This document shows, piece by piece, positions 1 to 10,911 of a stretch of 64,000 bases of DNA. The notes under the pieces were generated by a model, which did not search any database, was not told where the DNA came from, and saw nothing but the letters and a program-made list of their open reading frames with translations. Each line of letters opens with the position of its first letter. Position 1 is the first letter of the stretch. The DNA comes from Polyangiaceae bacterium (GTDB lineage: Bacteria > Myxococcota_A > Polyangia > Polyangiales > Polyangiaceae). The stretch spans positions 1 to 64,000 of the forward strand of contig JADLFU010000012.1 in assembly GCA_020849655.1 (NCBI GenBank), given 5' to 3'. The position numbers and the translations under genes are program-made.

Positions 1-732
<732 letters not shown>

Positions 733-990
733 CAGGTGAGGGGTTCTCTTCTTCTGCGCGGCCCATGTGCCGCGACGAGACGACTGGGTGGCCCTCCCGC
801 TGCTCTCTGCGTCTGGGAGGGGCTCGGGTAGACGGACGGGGGCGGGGCGCACCATGCGGCCCGCGCGAACCTGGCGCAGAGGGGCCGGCGGCTATCAGGG
901 CCGCGGCCGCGCGTCAACGCGGCTCCCGGACGTTGCGGCGGCGCTGGATCCTTGCTGGCATCGACCGATGCGCGCGGGCAGGCGTCGACG
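733..990. other. Intergenic region between divergent rpsA and SpeE-like gene
   Basis: About 260 bases separate rpsA (minus) from the SpeE-like gene (plus). The region is GC-rich and must hold the rpsA promoter and leader, but I see no convincing -35/-10 pair, riboswitch or terminator hairpin. A TTG at 952 is in frame with the downstream gene. The ATG at 991 is the better start because the first membrane helix begins directly after it. Confidence 0.5.
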
Positions 991-3348
991 ATGAGCTTGG
1001 CCCAGCGGCGCGCCGCGGTCGCGTGCGCGCTGTACTTCGCGAGCGGCGCCGCGGGGCTGATCGTCGAGCAGGTGTTCGAGCGGCTGCTGACGACGGTCAT
1101 CGGGACGTCGGTCGAGGCTGCGGCGGTCGTGCTCACCGTCTACTTCGCCGGCGTCTCCGCGGGCGCCTTGCTCTTCCCCCTCGCGCGGCGGCGAGGCGCG
1201 AGACCGCTCGCGATCTACGCGGGCGCGGAGGCCGTCGCCGGCGCCCTGTCGATCGGCCTCGCGCTCGGGTTCGGCCCGATCCAGCGCGCGAGCGTCTGGC
1301 TGCTGCACGCGATCGGGACGGAGGGCGCGGCGCTGTCCGTGTCGCGCGTCCTCGTCGCGGCGTGCTTCGTCGGGCCGCCCGCGCTCGCGGTGGGGCTGAC
1401 CTTCCCCGCGGTCTCGGCGTTCGCCGAGGGGCGCCCCGAGACCCGGCGCCTGATGAGCGTCTTCTACGCGCTCAACGTCGGCGGGGGCGTCGTGGCGGCG
1501 ATGAGCGCGCCGTACCTCCTGTTCCCGTCGCTCGGCCTGACGACGACGGTCGGGCTCGCGGGCGCAGCGCAGCTCCTGGTCGCCGTGGTCGCGGCGAGGA
1601 TGCCCGCGCCCGACGCGGTACGGGCGGGCGAGGCAGCTGGAGAGGCTGGCCCTCCGCGGGATCGCGCGCTCCTGCTCACGCTGTCGTTCGCGTCGGGCGC
1701 GCTCGTGTTCGGGTTCGAGGTGCTGTGGGTCCACCTCATCGGCGTGACGCTCGGGATGAGCGTGTACGCGTTCTCCATGATGCTCGCGCTCGTGCTCGCG
1801 GGGCTGTTCCTCGGCGGCACGATCGGCGCGGCGCTTCCCGCTCGCGCGCACGGGGACGCGGCGCTCGCGGCGGCGTTCCTGGCCGCGGGCGCGGCGGCAG
1901 CGATCGTGTTCCCTGCGTGGGGGACGGTGGGCGAGCGGCTGCTCGAGGGCGGCGCGTTCGTGCGGACGTTCGCCGACGCCGAGGCGCTCCGCTACCGCCA
2001 GGCGGCGGTGCTGCTGGGCGTGCCGGCGACGTGCCTCGGCCTCGCGTACCCGGCGCTGATCCGCTCGCCGAGGTTCCCGGTCGGCGACGCGGCGCGGTTC
2101 GCCGCCAGGCTCGGGGTCGCGAACGCCGTCGGCAGCGCGGTGGGCGCGATGGGCGTCGCGCACGCGCTCTTGCCGAGGATCGGATCGGAGCAGACGTACC
2201 GCGCGCTCGTGGGCGCCGCGCTGCTCCTCGGGGGCGCGCTCGCAGCGGCGTCGCTCCGTCGGCCCGGGCGGACGCGCCTGGTCGTGCTCTCGGCGCTCGC
2301 CCTCTCGGCCCTCGCGGCCCTCCCGGCCCGCGCGCGCTGGGACAGGCTCGCGCTGACGAGCGGCGCGCACGTGTACCTGCACGGCATGTTCGTCCGCCGG
2401 GGCACCCAGCTCCGCTTCTGGCACGAGGACGCGGTCGGCGGTGTGACGACGGTCGTCGCCAACCCGTCGGGCGACGGCGAGATCAAGTACCTGCTGACGA
2501 ACGGCAAATTTCAGGGATCCGACCGCGGCGAGACGGCTGCGCAGACGTCGTTCGCGCTCCTGCCCATCACGGCGACCGAGCGTCGCTCACGCGCGCTCGT
2601 CATCGGCCTCGGCACCGGCCACACGGCGTCGGCGCTCACGGCGGTCGCGTTCTCCGACGTCGACGTCCTCGAGCTCGCGCCCGGCATCGTCGCGGCGGCG
2701 CGGGCGGAGTTCTCGGCCCTCAACCACGGCGTCCTCGACGAGCCGCGCGCGCACGTGGTGCTGGAGGACGGGCGCAACTTCCTGCTGCGCGGCGCGCACC
2801 GGTACGATCTCGTGTCGATCGAGGTCTCGAGCATCTGGTTCGCGGGCGCGACGAACATCTACAGCCGGCAGTTCTACGAGCTCGCGCGCGGGCGGCTCAC
2901 GCCGGGCGGCGTGCTCGCGCAGTGGGTGCAGGTGCACCACACGTCGCGAGACGATTTTCTGTGCGTCGTCCGGACCGTCGCCGCCGCCTTCCCGCACGTC
3001 GCCGTCTGGTACCTCGGCGGGCAGGGTGTGGTGCTGGCGAGCGAGGCGCCGCTGCGGTTCCGGCCCGAGGCGATGCCGGCCGTCCTCTCCGCGAAGGAGC
3101 TGGAGGCGGGCCTCGAGGCGCTGCGCCGGAGCGGGGTGGATCCGGCGAAGGTCTTCGACGCGCCGCTGTTCGACGAGGCGGCGACGGCTCGCCTCATCGC
3201 CGCGGCCGCGCGGCTCGGCGTGCCGCTGAACACCGACGAGAACCGACGCCTCGAGTACTCCTCACCGCGCCACAACTTCGGCGCGCCGTCGACCGAAGAG
3301 CTGCTCGAGTCCCTGCGCGCGCTCGCGGCCGAGCCCGCGAAGCGGTAA
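991..3348 (+). CDS. SpeE-like fused membrane protein I (MFS-like helices plus methyltransferase-fold domain)
   Basis: The 785-residue protein has an N-terminal half of many hydrophobic helices (from ALYFASGAAGLIVEQVFERL onward), as in fused MFS/spermidine-synthase proteins. Its C-terminal Rossmann domain carries the nucleotide-binding motif VIGLGTGHTA and an acidic residue in DVLELAP. The catalytic D-[ST]-[ST]-D-P motif of real aminopropyltransferases is absent. The equivalent place reads IEVSSIWFAGATNIYS, so spermidine synthesis is unlikely and the substrate is unknown. The start is taken at ATG 991 rather than the upstream TTG 952. Ten bases separate its stop from prmA, so it probably heads a prmA-rsmE-uvrB transcript. 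Two related proteins lie at 38100-40577 and 50036-52206. Confidence 0.8.
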   Translation: MSLAQRRAAVACALYFASGAAGLIVEQVFERLLTTVIGTSVEAAAVVLTVYFAGVSAGALLFPLARRRGARPLAIYAGAEAVAGALSIGLALGFGPIQRASVWLLHAIGTEGAALSVSRVLVAACFVGPPALAVGLTFPAVSAFAEGRPETRRLMSVFYALNVGGGVVAAMSAPYLLFPSLGLTTTVGLAGAAQLLVAVVAARMPAPDAVRAGEAAGEAGPPRDRALLLTLSFASGALVFGFEVLWVHLIGVTLGMSVYAFSMMLALVLAGLFLGGTIGAALPARAHGDAALAAAFLAAGAAAAIVFPAWGTVGERLLEGGAFVRTFADAEALRYRQAAVLLGVPATCLGLAYPALIRSPRFPVGDAARFAARLGVANAVGSAVGAMGVAHALLPRIGSEQTYRALVGAALLLGGALAAASLRRPGRTRLVVLSALALSALAALPARARWDRLALTSGAHVYLHGMFVRRGTQLRFWHEDAVGGVTTVVANPSGDGEIKYLLTNGKFQGSDRGETAAQTSFALLPITATERRSRALVIGLGTGHTASALTAVAFSDVDVLELAPGIVAAARAEFSALNHGVLDEPRAHVVLEDGRNFLLRGAHRYDLVSIEVSSIWFAGATNIYSRQFYELARGRLTPGGVLAQWVQVHHTSRDDFLCVVRTVAAAFPHVAVWYLGGQGVVLASEAPLRFRPEAMPAVLSAKELEAGLEALRRSGVDPAKVFDAPLFDEAATARLIAAAARLGVPLNTDENRRLEYSSPRHNFGAPSTEELLESLRALAAEPAKR

Positions 3349-3358
3349 GGGCGCCTCG

Positions 3359-4222
3359 ATGCCGGAGCCGCGCTACCCGTTCGTCCACGTCGACGTCCCC
3401 GAGGAGCTCGCGGACGCGCTGTCGCTCGCGCTGTTCGACCTCGGGGCCGAGGGCGTCGAGGTGCGGGACGCGGGGACGCTGGCGCGATCGGCGCAGGCCG
3501 GCGAGGTCACCTTGGTCGCGGCCTTCTCGTCGCGCGAAGGGGCCGAGCGCGCCGTCGCGGCGCTCGACGAGGAGCTGCGGCCGCGGATCGAGGAGCTCGT
3601 GGGCGACGCGTGGCGCGACGCGTGGAAGGAGCACTACAAGCCGTTCTCGCTCACGCCGAGGGTGACCGTGCGCCCTCCGTGGGAGCGCTGCGAGCCGACG
3701 CGCGACGACGAGATCGTGCTCGAGCTCGAGCCGGGCCGCGCCTTCGGCACCGGCCTGCACGCGACGACGTCGCTCGTCGCCCGCGCGCTCGATCACGGCT
3801 CGAGCCGCCTCGCGGGCGCGCGGGTGCTCGACGTCGGGACGGGCAGCGGCATCCTCTCGCTCGTCGCGCTCTCGCTCGGCGCCGCCGCCGCCGTCGCGGT
3901 CGACGACGACGAGGACGTGCTCGGCGTCGTCCGCGAGAACGCCGCGCGCAACGGGCTCGAGGGCCGGCTGGAGGCGTCCGCCACGCCGGTGGGCGCGCTC
4001 ACCGAGCGCTTCCCCGTCGTGGTCGCGAACATCGAGGCGCGCGTGCTCATCCCGCTCGCCGCGGAGATCTCCGCGCGCGTGGCCGCCGGCGGGCTGCTGC
4101 TCCTCTCGGGGATCCTCGACGGACAGGAGGCCGACGTCGCGGCGGCCTACGCGCCGATGCGGGAGCTCGAGCGCACGCGCGAGGGCGAGTGGGTCTGCCT
4201 CGCGCTGACGACGTCGCCGTGA
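3359..4222 (+). CDS. prmA: Ribosomal protein L11 methyltransferase
   Basis: PrmA trimethylates lysines and the N-terminus of ribosomal protein L11 using S-adenosylmethionine. The 287-residue protein has the expected small N-terminal domain, a linker containing DAWKEHYKPF (around residue 90), and the C-terminal methyltransferase domain. The latter shows GTGLHATT, the SAM-binding DVGTGSGILSL, and VVANIEARVL in place of the usual NIL motif. Its length matches the family. The TGA stop overlaps the GTG start of rsmE by four bases (GTGA), which indicates translational coupling of two ribosome-modification genes. Confidence 0.95.
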   Translation: MPEPRYPFVHVDVPEELADALSLALFDLGAEGVEVRDAGTLARSAQAGEVTLVAAFSSREGAERAVAALDEELRPRIEELVGDAWRDAWKEHYKPFSLTPRVTVRPPWERCEPTRDDEIVLELEPGRAFGTGLHATTSLVARALDHGSSRLAGARVLDVGTGSGILSLVALSLGAAAAVAVDDDEDVLGVVRENAARNGLEGRLEASATPVGALTERFPVVVANIEARVLIPLAAEISARVAAGGLLLLSGILDGQEADVAAAYAPMRELERTREGEWVCLALTTSP

Positions 4223-4956
4223 AGGCGGCGCTGCGCGTCCCGGTGGCGCGACTCGAGGCGGGCGCGCTCCGCCTCGACGCCCGCGCGAGCCGGTACGTCG
4301 CGCGCGTGCACCGACTCTCCGCCGGCGCGCCGCTCGTCCTCTTCTCCGCGGGTCATGAGGCCGACGCCGTCGTCACGCGCGCCGGCCCGGACGACGTCGA
4401 GGTCCTGGTCTCGTCGCCCCGCCCGGCGCCGCCCGCGCGCGAGGTGACGCTCGTGCAGGCGATCGGCAAATCTGACAAGACTGACTCGATCGTGCGCGAC
4501 GCGACGGAGCTCGGCGCGACGTGCGTCGTGCCGGTGACGACGGCGCGCACCGTCCCGCGCCTCGGCGAGAGGGCGGAGGCGCGACTCTCCCGATGGCGCG
4601 CGATCGCGCTCGACGCCGCGCGGCAGTGCGGGCGCGCGGCCCCGCCGGAGATCTGCGCCCCAGAGCCGCTCGCGGCGGCCCTCGCCCGGCTCGCCTGCGC
4701 GCGCGTGCTGCTGACGCCGGGCGCGCCGAGCCCGCTCGCGCCGCTGGTGTCGGGGCGAGAGAGCCTGATGATCGCGGTGGGTCCGGAGGGAGGGTTCTCG
4801 CCCGAGGAGCAGCGCGACGCCGAGGCGCTCGGGTGGACGCTCGCCCGGCTCGGCGCCGCCGTGCTGCGCACCGAGACGGTGGCGGCGGCTGCGCTCGGCG
4901 CGGCGCTCGTGCTCGCGGAGATCGATCCCTGCGCGTTGCCATCCTGCCGCGACTGA
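4219..4956 (+). CDS. rsmE: 16S rRNA (uracil-1498-N3)-methyltransferase
   Basis: RsmE is a SPOUT-family enzyme that methylates U1498 of 16S rRNA. The 245-residue protein starts at GTG 4219, overlapping the prmA stop. An N-terminal PUA-like domain ([19 protein letters not shown]) is followed by the family motif [20 protein letters not shown] and the C-terminal knot motifs [13 protein letters not shown] and [12 protein letters not shown]. These are characteristic of RsmE. The codons for Gly-Lys-Ser-Asp near 4465 are unusually AT-rich. uvrB follows after 14 bases. Confidence 0.95.
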   Translation: MKAALRVPVARLEAGALRLDARASRYVARVHRLSAGAPLVLFSAGHEADAVVTRAGPDDVEVLVSSPRPAPPAREVTLVQAIGKSDKTDSIVRDATELGATCVVPVTTARTVPRLGERAEARLSRWRAIALDAARQCGRAAPPEICAPEPLAAALARLACARVLLTPGAPSPLAPLVSGRESLMIAVGPEGGFSPEEQRDAEALGWTLARLGAAVLRTETVAAAALGAALVLAEIDPCALPSCRD

Positions 4957-4970
4957 GCGATGCGAGGCGC

Positions 4971-7058
4971 ATGGCCCGCCCGCTCCGCCTGGTCACGTCG
5001 ATGGAGCCGCGCGGGGATCAGCCGCGCGCGATCTCGCAGCTCGTCAGCGGCTTCGAGCGAGGTCTCGCGCAGCAGACGCTGCTCGGCGTGACCGGCTCGG
5101 GCAAGACGTTCACCGTCGCCAACGTCATCCAGGCGTACGCGCGCCCGACGCTGGTGCTCGCGCCGAACAAGACGCTCGCGGCGCAGCTCTACGGCGAGCT
5201 GCGCGACATGTTCCCCGAGAACGCCGTGCAGTACTTCGTCTCGTACTACGACTACTACCAGCCCGAGGCGTACGTCCCGACGACCGACACCTTCGTCGAG
5301 AAGGACGCCATCGTGAACGACGCGATCGACCGCATGCGCCACGCGGCGACGATGTCGCTCCTGTCGCGCCCCGACGTCATCATCGTCGCCAGCGTCAGCT
5401 GCATCTACGGCATCGGCTCGGCCGAGAGCTACCAGGGCCAGGTCATCCACCTCGCGCGCGGCGAGGAGATCCGCCGCGACGAGCTCCTGCGGCGCCTCGT
5501 CGACATCCAGTACGAGCGCAACGACGTCGATTTTCATCGAGGCACGTTCCGCGTGCGCGGCGACGTCATCGAGATCTTCCCGGCCTACGAGGAGACGCAG
5601 GCGATCCGGGTCGAGCTGTTCGGCGACGAGATCGAGCAGCTGCGCGTGATCGACCCCCTGCGCGGCAAGGTGATCGACACGCGCGACCGCTACTCGATCT
5701 TCCCTGGCAGCCACTACGTCACCGAGAAGGACATCCTGCGCCGGGCGATCGGCACCATCCGCGAGGAGCTGCGCGAGAGGCTCGAGTTCTACGACCGCGA
5801 GGGGAGGTTCCTCGAGAAGCAGCGGCTCGAGCAGCGCACGACCTACGACCTCGAGATGATGGAGCAGATGGGGTTCTGTCAGGGGATCGAGAACTACTCG
5901 CGGCACCTGTCGGGGCGCGCGGCGGGCGATCCGCCCCCGACGCTGATGGACTACTTCCCCGAGGATTTCTTGCTCGTCATCGACGAGTCGCACCAGACGG
6001 TGCCGCAGCTCGGCTCGATGTACAAAGGCGATCGCGCGCGCAAGGAGACCCTCGTCGAGCATGGATTCCGCCTGCCGTCGGCGCTCGACAACCGACCGCT
6101 CAAGTTCGACGAGGTCGAGCGGTTCATGCGGCGCGTGCTGTTCGTCTCGGCGACGCCCGGCGCGTACGAGCTCGAGAAGTGCGAGGGCGTGTTCGCTGAG
6201 CAGATCATCCGGCCGACGGGGCTCATCGACCCGGAGATCGAGGTGCGCGAGGTCGCGGGGCAGGTCGACGCCCTGCTCGACGAGATCCGCGCGCGCGTCG
6301 CGGCAGGCGATCGGGTGCTCGTGACCACGCTGACGAAGCGGATGGCCGAGGATCTCACCGAGTACTACGGCGAGCTCGGCGTGAAGGTGCGGTACCTGCA
6401 CTCCGACATCGACACGCTGGAGCGCGTCGAGATCCTGCGAGATCTCCGCAGCGGCGTGTTCGACGTGCTCATCGGCATCAACCTCCTGCGCGAGGGGCTC
6501 GATCTCCCCGAGGTGTCGCTGGTCGCGATCCTCGACGCCGACAAGGAGGGGTTCCTGCGCAGCCCCCGCTCGCTCATCCAGACCATCGGCCGCGCCGCGC
6601 GCAACGTGCGAGGCAAGGTGCTGATGTTCGCCGACCGCGTGACGCCCGCGATGGAGCACGCGATCGGCGAGACCGAGCGACGCCGCGAGCTGCAGCGCGC
6701 GTACAACGCGGAGCACGGCATCACCCCCGAGACGGTGAAGAAGGCGGTGCGCGATCTCTCGCCGACGTCGGGCACGCAGGACTACTACGCGGTGCCAAAG
6801 CGCACGGTCGGGCCGCGCGACGATCCCGAGGCGCGCGCCGAGCAGATCGAGGAGCTGCGTCAGCAGATGTTCGCCGCGGCCGAGCGCCTCGAGTTCGAGG
6901 CCGCGACGCGCCTGCGCGACGAGATCGCGAGGCTCTCCGGCGGCGGCGCGGAGGCGCGCGCGCAGCCCGCCCCGAAGACGACGGCGAGGGGCTCCGGCAA
7001 GGCCGCGGCGCGCGGAGGGACGCGGGCCAGCGCGCCTCGCGGCGGGCGGCGCCCCTGA
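4971..7058 (+). CDS. uvrB: Excinuclease ABC subunit B
   Basis: UvrB is the damage-verifying helicase-like subunit of nucleotide excision repair. The 695-residue protein begins [18 protein letters not shown]. It shows Walker A GVTGSGKT, the DNA-gripping beta-hairpin [12 protein letters not shown], the box [10 protein letters not shown], helicase motifs [10 protein letters not shown] and [14 protein letters not shown], and [11 protein letters not shown]-terminal UVR (UvrC-binding) motif lies around residues 625-660, followed by a short basic Ala/Gly-rich tail. Upstream ATG/GTG codons that lengthen the frame back to 4521 lie inside rsmE and add no family sequence. It is probably cotranscribed with rsmE. 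Confidence 0.97.
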   Translation: MARPLRLVTSMEPRGDQPRAISQLVSGFERGLAQQTLLGVTGSGKTFTVANVIQAYARPTLVLAPNKTLAAQLYGELRDMFPENAVQYFVSYYDYYQPEAYVPTTDTFVEKDAIVNDAIDRMRHAATMSLLSRPDVIIVASVSCIYGIGSAESYQGQVIHLARGEEIRRDELLRRLVDIQYERNDVDFHRGTFRVRGDVIEIFPAYEETQAIRVELFGDEIEQLRVIDPLRGKVIDTRDRYSIFPGSHYVTEKDILRRAIGTIREELRERLEFYDREGRFLEKQRLEQRTTYDLEMMEQMGFCQGIENYSRHLSGRAAGDPPPTLMDYFPEDFLLVIDESHQTVPQLGSMYKGDRARKETLVEHGFRLPSALDNRPLKFDEVERFMRRVLFVSATPGAYELEKCEGVFAEQIIRPTGLIDPEIEVREVAGQVDALLDEIRARVAAGDRVLVTTLTKRMAEDLTEYYGELGVKVRYLHSDIDTLERVEILRDLRSGVFDVLIGINLLREGLDLPEVSLVAILDADKEGFLRSPRSLIQTIGRAARNVRGKVLMFADRVTPAMEHAIGETERRRELQRAYNAEHGITPETVKKAVRDLSPTSGTQDYYAVPKRTVGPRDDPEARAEQIEELRQQMFAAAERLEFEAATRLRDEIARLSGGGAEARAQPAPKTTARGSGKAAARGGTRASAPRGGRRP

Positions 7059-7146
7059 CACGGCTGCCAGATCACCGCGGTGCCCACGGGCCTGAACGCC
7101 TGGAATTCCAGCGTACGGCACGTGAGGTGCTAGTGGAGGCGAGCAC

Positions 7147-8589
7147 ATGCGCGCCATCGTTCGACTCGCGGGGGCGGGCCTGGTCCTCTCGGGGCTCGCG
7201 TGCGGCGCCGACCCGGCGGAGACGGCGAGCGCCGACGCGGCAGCGGCCGGCGCGGGCGGATCGACGGCGGGGCGAGCCGGAGCGGCGGGCGCCACCTCGC
7301 CCGCTGGCGGCGCGGCGGGCAAGGCGGGGGCGAGCGGCGCCGGCGCGAGCGGCGCGCCCCTCGCGGCGACGCCGAAGGGCTCCTTCGAGCTGCACCTCTC
7401 GCCTGCGAGCGCGCCGGGCGCGAAGACGAAGCCGTACGCGGAGGAGGGCGCGCCGCGCGTCGATCTCTCGGGCGCAGACACCGCGGTCGTGACGCCGCGG
7501 TGGGGATCGCCCGCGGTGTTCCAGGTCGCCGAGAAGAAGGGCGCGCTCGTGCTCACGGGCAGCGTCTCGCTGCGGTCGGGCGACACGACCGACACGTGGC
7601 AGTCGTTCGCGCTCGAGCTGGACGCGGCGCGCCGGCTGACGGGCAAGCTCTCCGCGGTGGGGCAGCGCACCGTCTTCGACGGCACGGTCGGCGCGTCGAC
7701 GGCCGTCACCGCGACGGGCTCGCTCTCCGACGATGACACAGCGCCCGACGCGAGGCTCGACCTCTCCCCTCCCTTCACCGGGGGCGCACGGCTGCCGTGG
7801 GAGGCGCTCGCGGTGAGGTTCTCCGAGCCCCTCGCGCCGTCGATGATCTCGGCGTCGCTCCGCGTGACCGGCGCGGAGGGCCCCGTCGAGGTCGCGTGGA
7901 CGCTCGGACCGGCGGGGGGCGCGAACGGCGCGGTCACCGCCACCGCCTCCCTGCCGTCCTTCGACGTTGGGGTCGACGCGCTCTCCGTCCGCGCCCAGGC
8001 GGGCTACGCCGACCTCGCGGGGAACCCAGGCCCCGCCGTGGAGGGCGAGATCGCGCTGCTCCCCATCAGCCCCGCCGGCTCGTTGCCGGGGAAGCTCTCC
8101 GCCCAGGCCATGTCAGGTTTGTTCACATGGGGGTCTGCGGCCTCCTCGCCCGACGGCGGGCTCGCGCTCGGCCCGCTCGCGCTCGGCTCGTGCGGCGTCG
8201 CGCCGGCAGGGGTCGCGGGGCGGGCGCCGCTGCCAGCGGGCGCGTCGAAGCTCGAGGTGCGCTACCGGGTCGTCGCGGCCCCGAAGGCGCCGGGTGTGAG
8301 CCCCGTGAGCGGCGCGCTGCCCGCGCTCTCCCTGCTCGTCGGCGCCCCCGGCGCGGCGCCGCGCTCGAAGGAGGTGCTCTCCCCCGCCCTCACCGAGCTC
8401 ACCGCCGAGGGCGCGCTCGCGTCGCCGTGGACGGCGGTGTCGGTGCCGGTGAGCGCCGACGGCGGCGGCGAGATCGGCTGGGCGCTGCGCGCTGGCGCCC
8501 TCACCTCCTCGAGCCCATGCGAGGCGGATCCGAGCGAGCTCTCGCCCGTCGTCGTGACCGTGCTCGTGAAGTCGGTCGCTTCGAAGTAG
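7147..8589 (+). CDS. Lipoprotein with Gly/Ala linker and Ig-like domain
   Basis: The 480-residue product has a lipoprotein signal peptide with lipobox LSGLAC (Cys about residue 19), then a low-complexity Ala/Gly linker to about residue 72. The body is beta-rich. Residues around 215-300 (LPWEALAVRFSEPLAPSMIS to YADLAGNPG) resemble the bacterial Ig-like (SbsA/Big) module found in cell-surface proteins. A GGAGG ribosome-binding site sits seven bases before the ATG. It is likely anchored in the outer membrane; the function is unknown. The 3' end abuts the convergent guanylyltransferase gene with two bases between. A rare-codon stretch (TCA GGT TTG TTC) lies at 8113-8124. Confidence 0.75.
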   Translation: MRAIVRLAGAGLVLSGLACGADPAETASADAAAAGAGGSTAGRAGAAGATSPAGGAAGKAGASGAGASGAPLAATPKGSFELHLSPASAPGAKTKPYAEEGAPRVDLSGADTAVVTPRWGSPAVFQVAEKKGALVLTGSVSLRSGDTTDTWQSFALELDAARRLTGKLSAVGQRTVFDGTVGASTAVTATGSLSDDDTAPDARLDLSPPFTGGARLPWEALAVRFSEPLAPSMISASLRVTGAEGPVEVAWTLGPAGGANGAVTATASLPSFDVGVDALSVRAQAGYADLAGNPGPAVEGEIALLPISPAGSLPGKLSAQAMSGLFTWGSAASSPDGGLALGPLALGSCGVAPAGVAGRAPLPAGASKLEVRYRVVAAPKAPGVSPVSGALPALSLLVGAPGAAPRSKEVLSPALTELTAEGALASPWTAVSVPVSADGGGEIGWALRAGALTSSSPCEADPSELSPVVVTVLVKSVASK

Positions 8590-8591
8590 CG

Positions 8592-9659
8592 CTACCGCGC
8601 GCGCGCGCGGAGCGCGTCGACCGCGAGCTTCACGTCCTCCGCGCGATCGCGGCGCACCACGAGCAGCGCGTCGTCGGTCTCGACCACGACGAGATCCTCG
8701 ACGCCGACGAGCGCGATGGCGCGCGGGCGCCCCGTCGTCAGGCTGCGGACGAGGCAGCGCTCGGAGTCGACCACGACGGCGCCGCCGGTCGCGTTCCCGC
8801 GGGCGTCCTTCTCGGCGAGCTCCCACGCGGTGAGCCAGCTGCCGACGTCGCTCCAGCCGAAGTCGCCGGGCACGACGGCGAGCCCGCGCTCGCGCTCCAT
8901 GACGCCGTGATCGATGCTGATCGACGGCAGCGACGGGAACACGCGCGAGAGCGCCTCCTCGCGCGCGCGCCCCCGGGCGGCCTGGAGCTCGTCGAGGCCC
9001 TCGGCGAGCGCGGGCAGGTGCGCGGCGATCGCCGCCCGCATGCGCGCGGCCTGGCCGACGACCAGCCCGCCGTTCCACAGGTGCCGCCCGCCGCGGACGT
9101 ACTCCTCGGCCACCTCGCGCGAGGGCTTCTCGACGAAGCGCGTGACCTCGCGCGCGCGAGCGTGCCCTGGGAGCGGCTCGCCCAGCTCGATGTAGCCGTA
9201 GCCCGTCTCGGGGCGCGTGGGCGCGAGCCCGATGGTGACGATCCGGCCCTCCGACGCGAGCGCCGCGGCCGCGCGCGCGGCCTCGAGAAATGCGCCGAGA
9301 TCGCGCACCGCGTGATCGGCCGGGAAGACGCACACGACCGCGTCCGGATCTCGCGCCTCGATCTCGCGCGCCGCCCACCCGATGCACGCGGCGGTGTTGC
9401 GCGGCGCGGGCTCGGCGAGGAGGTTCGCGGGCGGCAGGTCGGGCAAGAGCGCGCGCGTGGCGTCGCCGAGGTGCGCCCCGGTCGCGACGACCAGGCGCGC
9501 CTCGGGGACGAGCGATCGCAAGCGCCGCGTGGTCGCGAGGAGCAGCGGCTCGTCCGACCCTGGGCCGAGCGCGAGCAGCTGCTTCGGGCGCGCGGGCGTC
9601 GACGCGGGCCAGAACCGGGTGCCCGCGCCGCCCGCGATGACGACCGCCCAGAGGGCCAA
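8592..9659 (-). CDS. manC: Mannose-1-phosphate guanylyltransferase
   Basis: The enzyme makes GDP-mannose from mannose-1-phosphate and GTP for glycan and lipopolysaccharide synthesis. The 355-residue protein shows the nucleotidyltransferase signature GGAGTRFWPAS, PKQLL, EPAPRNTAA and FPADHAV. The length fits a single-domain enzyme without the fused isomerase domain of bifunctional ManC/AlgA. The start is TTG at 9659, three bases after the secF stop. It is therefore the last gene of the yajC-secD-secF transcript, a linkage that is probably positional rather than functional. Confidence 0.9.
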   Translation of the reverse strand: MALWAVVIAGGAGTRFWPASTPARPKQLLALGPGSDEPLLLATTRRLRSLVPEARLVVATGAHLGDATRALLPDLPPANLLAEPAPRNTAACIGWAAREIEARDPDAVVCVFPADHAVRDLGAFLEAARAAAALASEGRIVTIGLAPTRPETGYGYIELGEPLPGHARAREVTRFVEKPSREVAEEYVRGGRHLWNGGLVVGQAARMRAAIAAHLPALAEGLDELQAARGRAREEALSRVFPSLPSISIDHGVMERERGLAVVPGDFGWSDVGSWLTAWELAEKDARGNATGGAVVVDSERCLVRSLTTGRPRAIALVGVEDLVVVETDDALLVVRRDRAEDVKLAVDALRARAR

Positions 9660-9662
9660 CGC

Positions 9663-10901
9663 TCAGACCTGCGCGCCGGACTTGTTCACGCCCGCGGGGC
9701 GCGCGGTGAACTTGCGCTTCTTCTTCACCTTCGTCGCGCTGTCGTCGGCGAAGAAGCGGCGATCGATCCACTCGGTGAGCGGCGCCGCGACGTAGATCGA
9801 CGAGTAGGTGCCGGCGACGACGCCCACCACGAGCGCGAGCGCGAAGTCCTTCAGCACGCCCGTCCCCCAGAGGAAGAACATGCTCATGCTCAGCAACACG
9901 GTGCCCGACGTGAGCACCGTGCGGCTCAGCGTCTCGCTCACGCTGATGTTGATGATCTCGGCGAAGGGCTTGCCGGCGAACTTCCCGAGGTTCTCGCGGA
10001 TGCGGTCGTAGATGATGACGGTGTCGGCGATCGAGTAGCCGACGATCGTCAGGATCGCGGCGATCGTGGAGAGCGTGATCTCCTTCTTCAGCAGGATGAA
10101 CACGCCGATGACGACCATCGAGTCGTGCACGAGCGCGAGGATGCCGCCCGGCGCGAACCGCATGTCGAACCGGAACGCGACGTACATCATGATGAACACG
10201 ATCGCGATGCCGATGGATTTCACCGCGGCGTCCCGCAGCTGCTTGCCCGCCTTCGGACCGACCCACTCCACGCGCAGCGCGGCGTCGGGCGCGACGTCGG
10301 CGCCGATGACCTTCTTCAGGTTGTCGACGAGGATGTCGCCCTTCGACTTCAGCGCGACCTCGACCTTGTGATCGCGCTCGGAGACGATCTGCGGGTTGTG
10401 CTGGCCCGCGCGGATCTCGACGTGCGGGACGCTGTGCAGCTGATCGACCAGCACCTTGAGATCCGGCACCGCGTCGTAGCGCAGCGTGATCTTGTCGCCG
10501 CCGGGGGAGAACTTCACCTCGGTGGGGCGGTGCTCGGCGGCGCATTTCTCGGTGCCGAAGCAGACGGCCTCGTGCACCTTGACCTTCGTGGGCTCGTCGA
10601 GGCTCGAGACCTCCTGCACGCGGATGAGGAAGCGGTTCGGGTTCGCTGGGTCGGAGACCTCGACGACGTCGGGGTGCTGGAACCCTGCGTCCTGGCAGGC
10701 CTTGCGCACCGTCGCGACGTCGATCGACTTCTTGAACGCGAGCTCGACCTCGGTGCCGCCCTTGAAGTCGGTGCCGTAGTTGGGCTTCGGGTAGATGAGC
10801 ACCATCACCATGCTCGCGATGGTCAAGAAGAGGGACAGCGCCACCCAGAAGGTGCGCATCCCCATGAAGTCGTAGACCTTGCCCGGCTTGAAGATTTCCA
10901 T
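9663..10901 (-). CDS. secF: Protein translocase subunit SecF
   Basis: SecF is an inner-membrane partner of SecD that uses the proton motive force to finish protein export through SecYEG. The 412-residue protein has one N-terminal helix and the P1-head motif YGTDFKGGTEVELAF. A long periplasmic section (about residues 45-215) precedes a C-terminal five-helix bundle with LALVHDSMVVIG, ILTIVGYSIADTVIIYDRI and LSRTVLTSG. It is about 90 residues longer than E. coli SecF, and the extra length is periplasmic. The C-terminus is Lys-rich. It starts ten bases after the secD stop. Confidence 0.95.
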   Translation of the reverse strand: MEIFKPGKVYDFMGMRTFWVALSLFLTIASMVMVLIYPKPNYGTDFKGGTEVELAFKKSIDVATVRKACQDAGFQHPDVVEVSDPANPNRFLIRVQEVSSLDEPTKVKVHEAVCFGTEKCAAEHRPTEVKFSPGGDKITLRYDAVPDLKVLVDQLHSVPHVEIRAGQHNPQIVSERDHKVEVALKSKGDILVDNLKKVIGADVAPDAALRVEWVGPKAGKQLRDAAVKSIGIAIVFIMMYVAFRFDMRFAPGGILALVHDSMVVIGVFILLKKEITLSTIAAILTIVGYSIADTVIIYDRIRENLGKFAGKPFAEIINISVSETLSRTVLTSGTVLLSMSMFFLWGTGVLKDFALALVVGVVAGTYSSIYVAAPLTEWIDRRFFADDSATKVKKKRKFTARPAGVNKSGAQV

Positions 10902-10911
10902 CGGGGCTCCC

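Noticed and set aside
991-3348. Annotation as spermidine synthase (also 38100-40577 and 50647-52206)
   Set aside because: The catalytic D-[ST]-[ST]-D-P region is missing in all three, so only SpeE-like fold is claimed.
4353-7943. 1196-residue minus-strand ORF over rsmE and uvrB
   Set aside because: It is antisense to two secure genes, has Arg/Ala/Leu-biased low-complexity composition and contains no recognisable domain.
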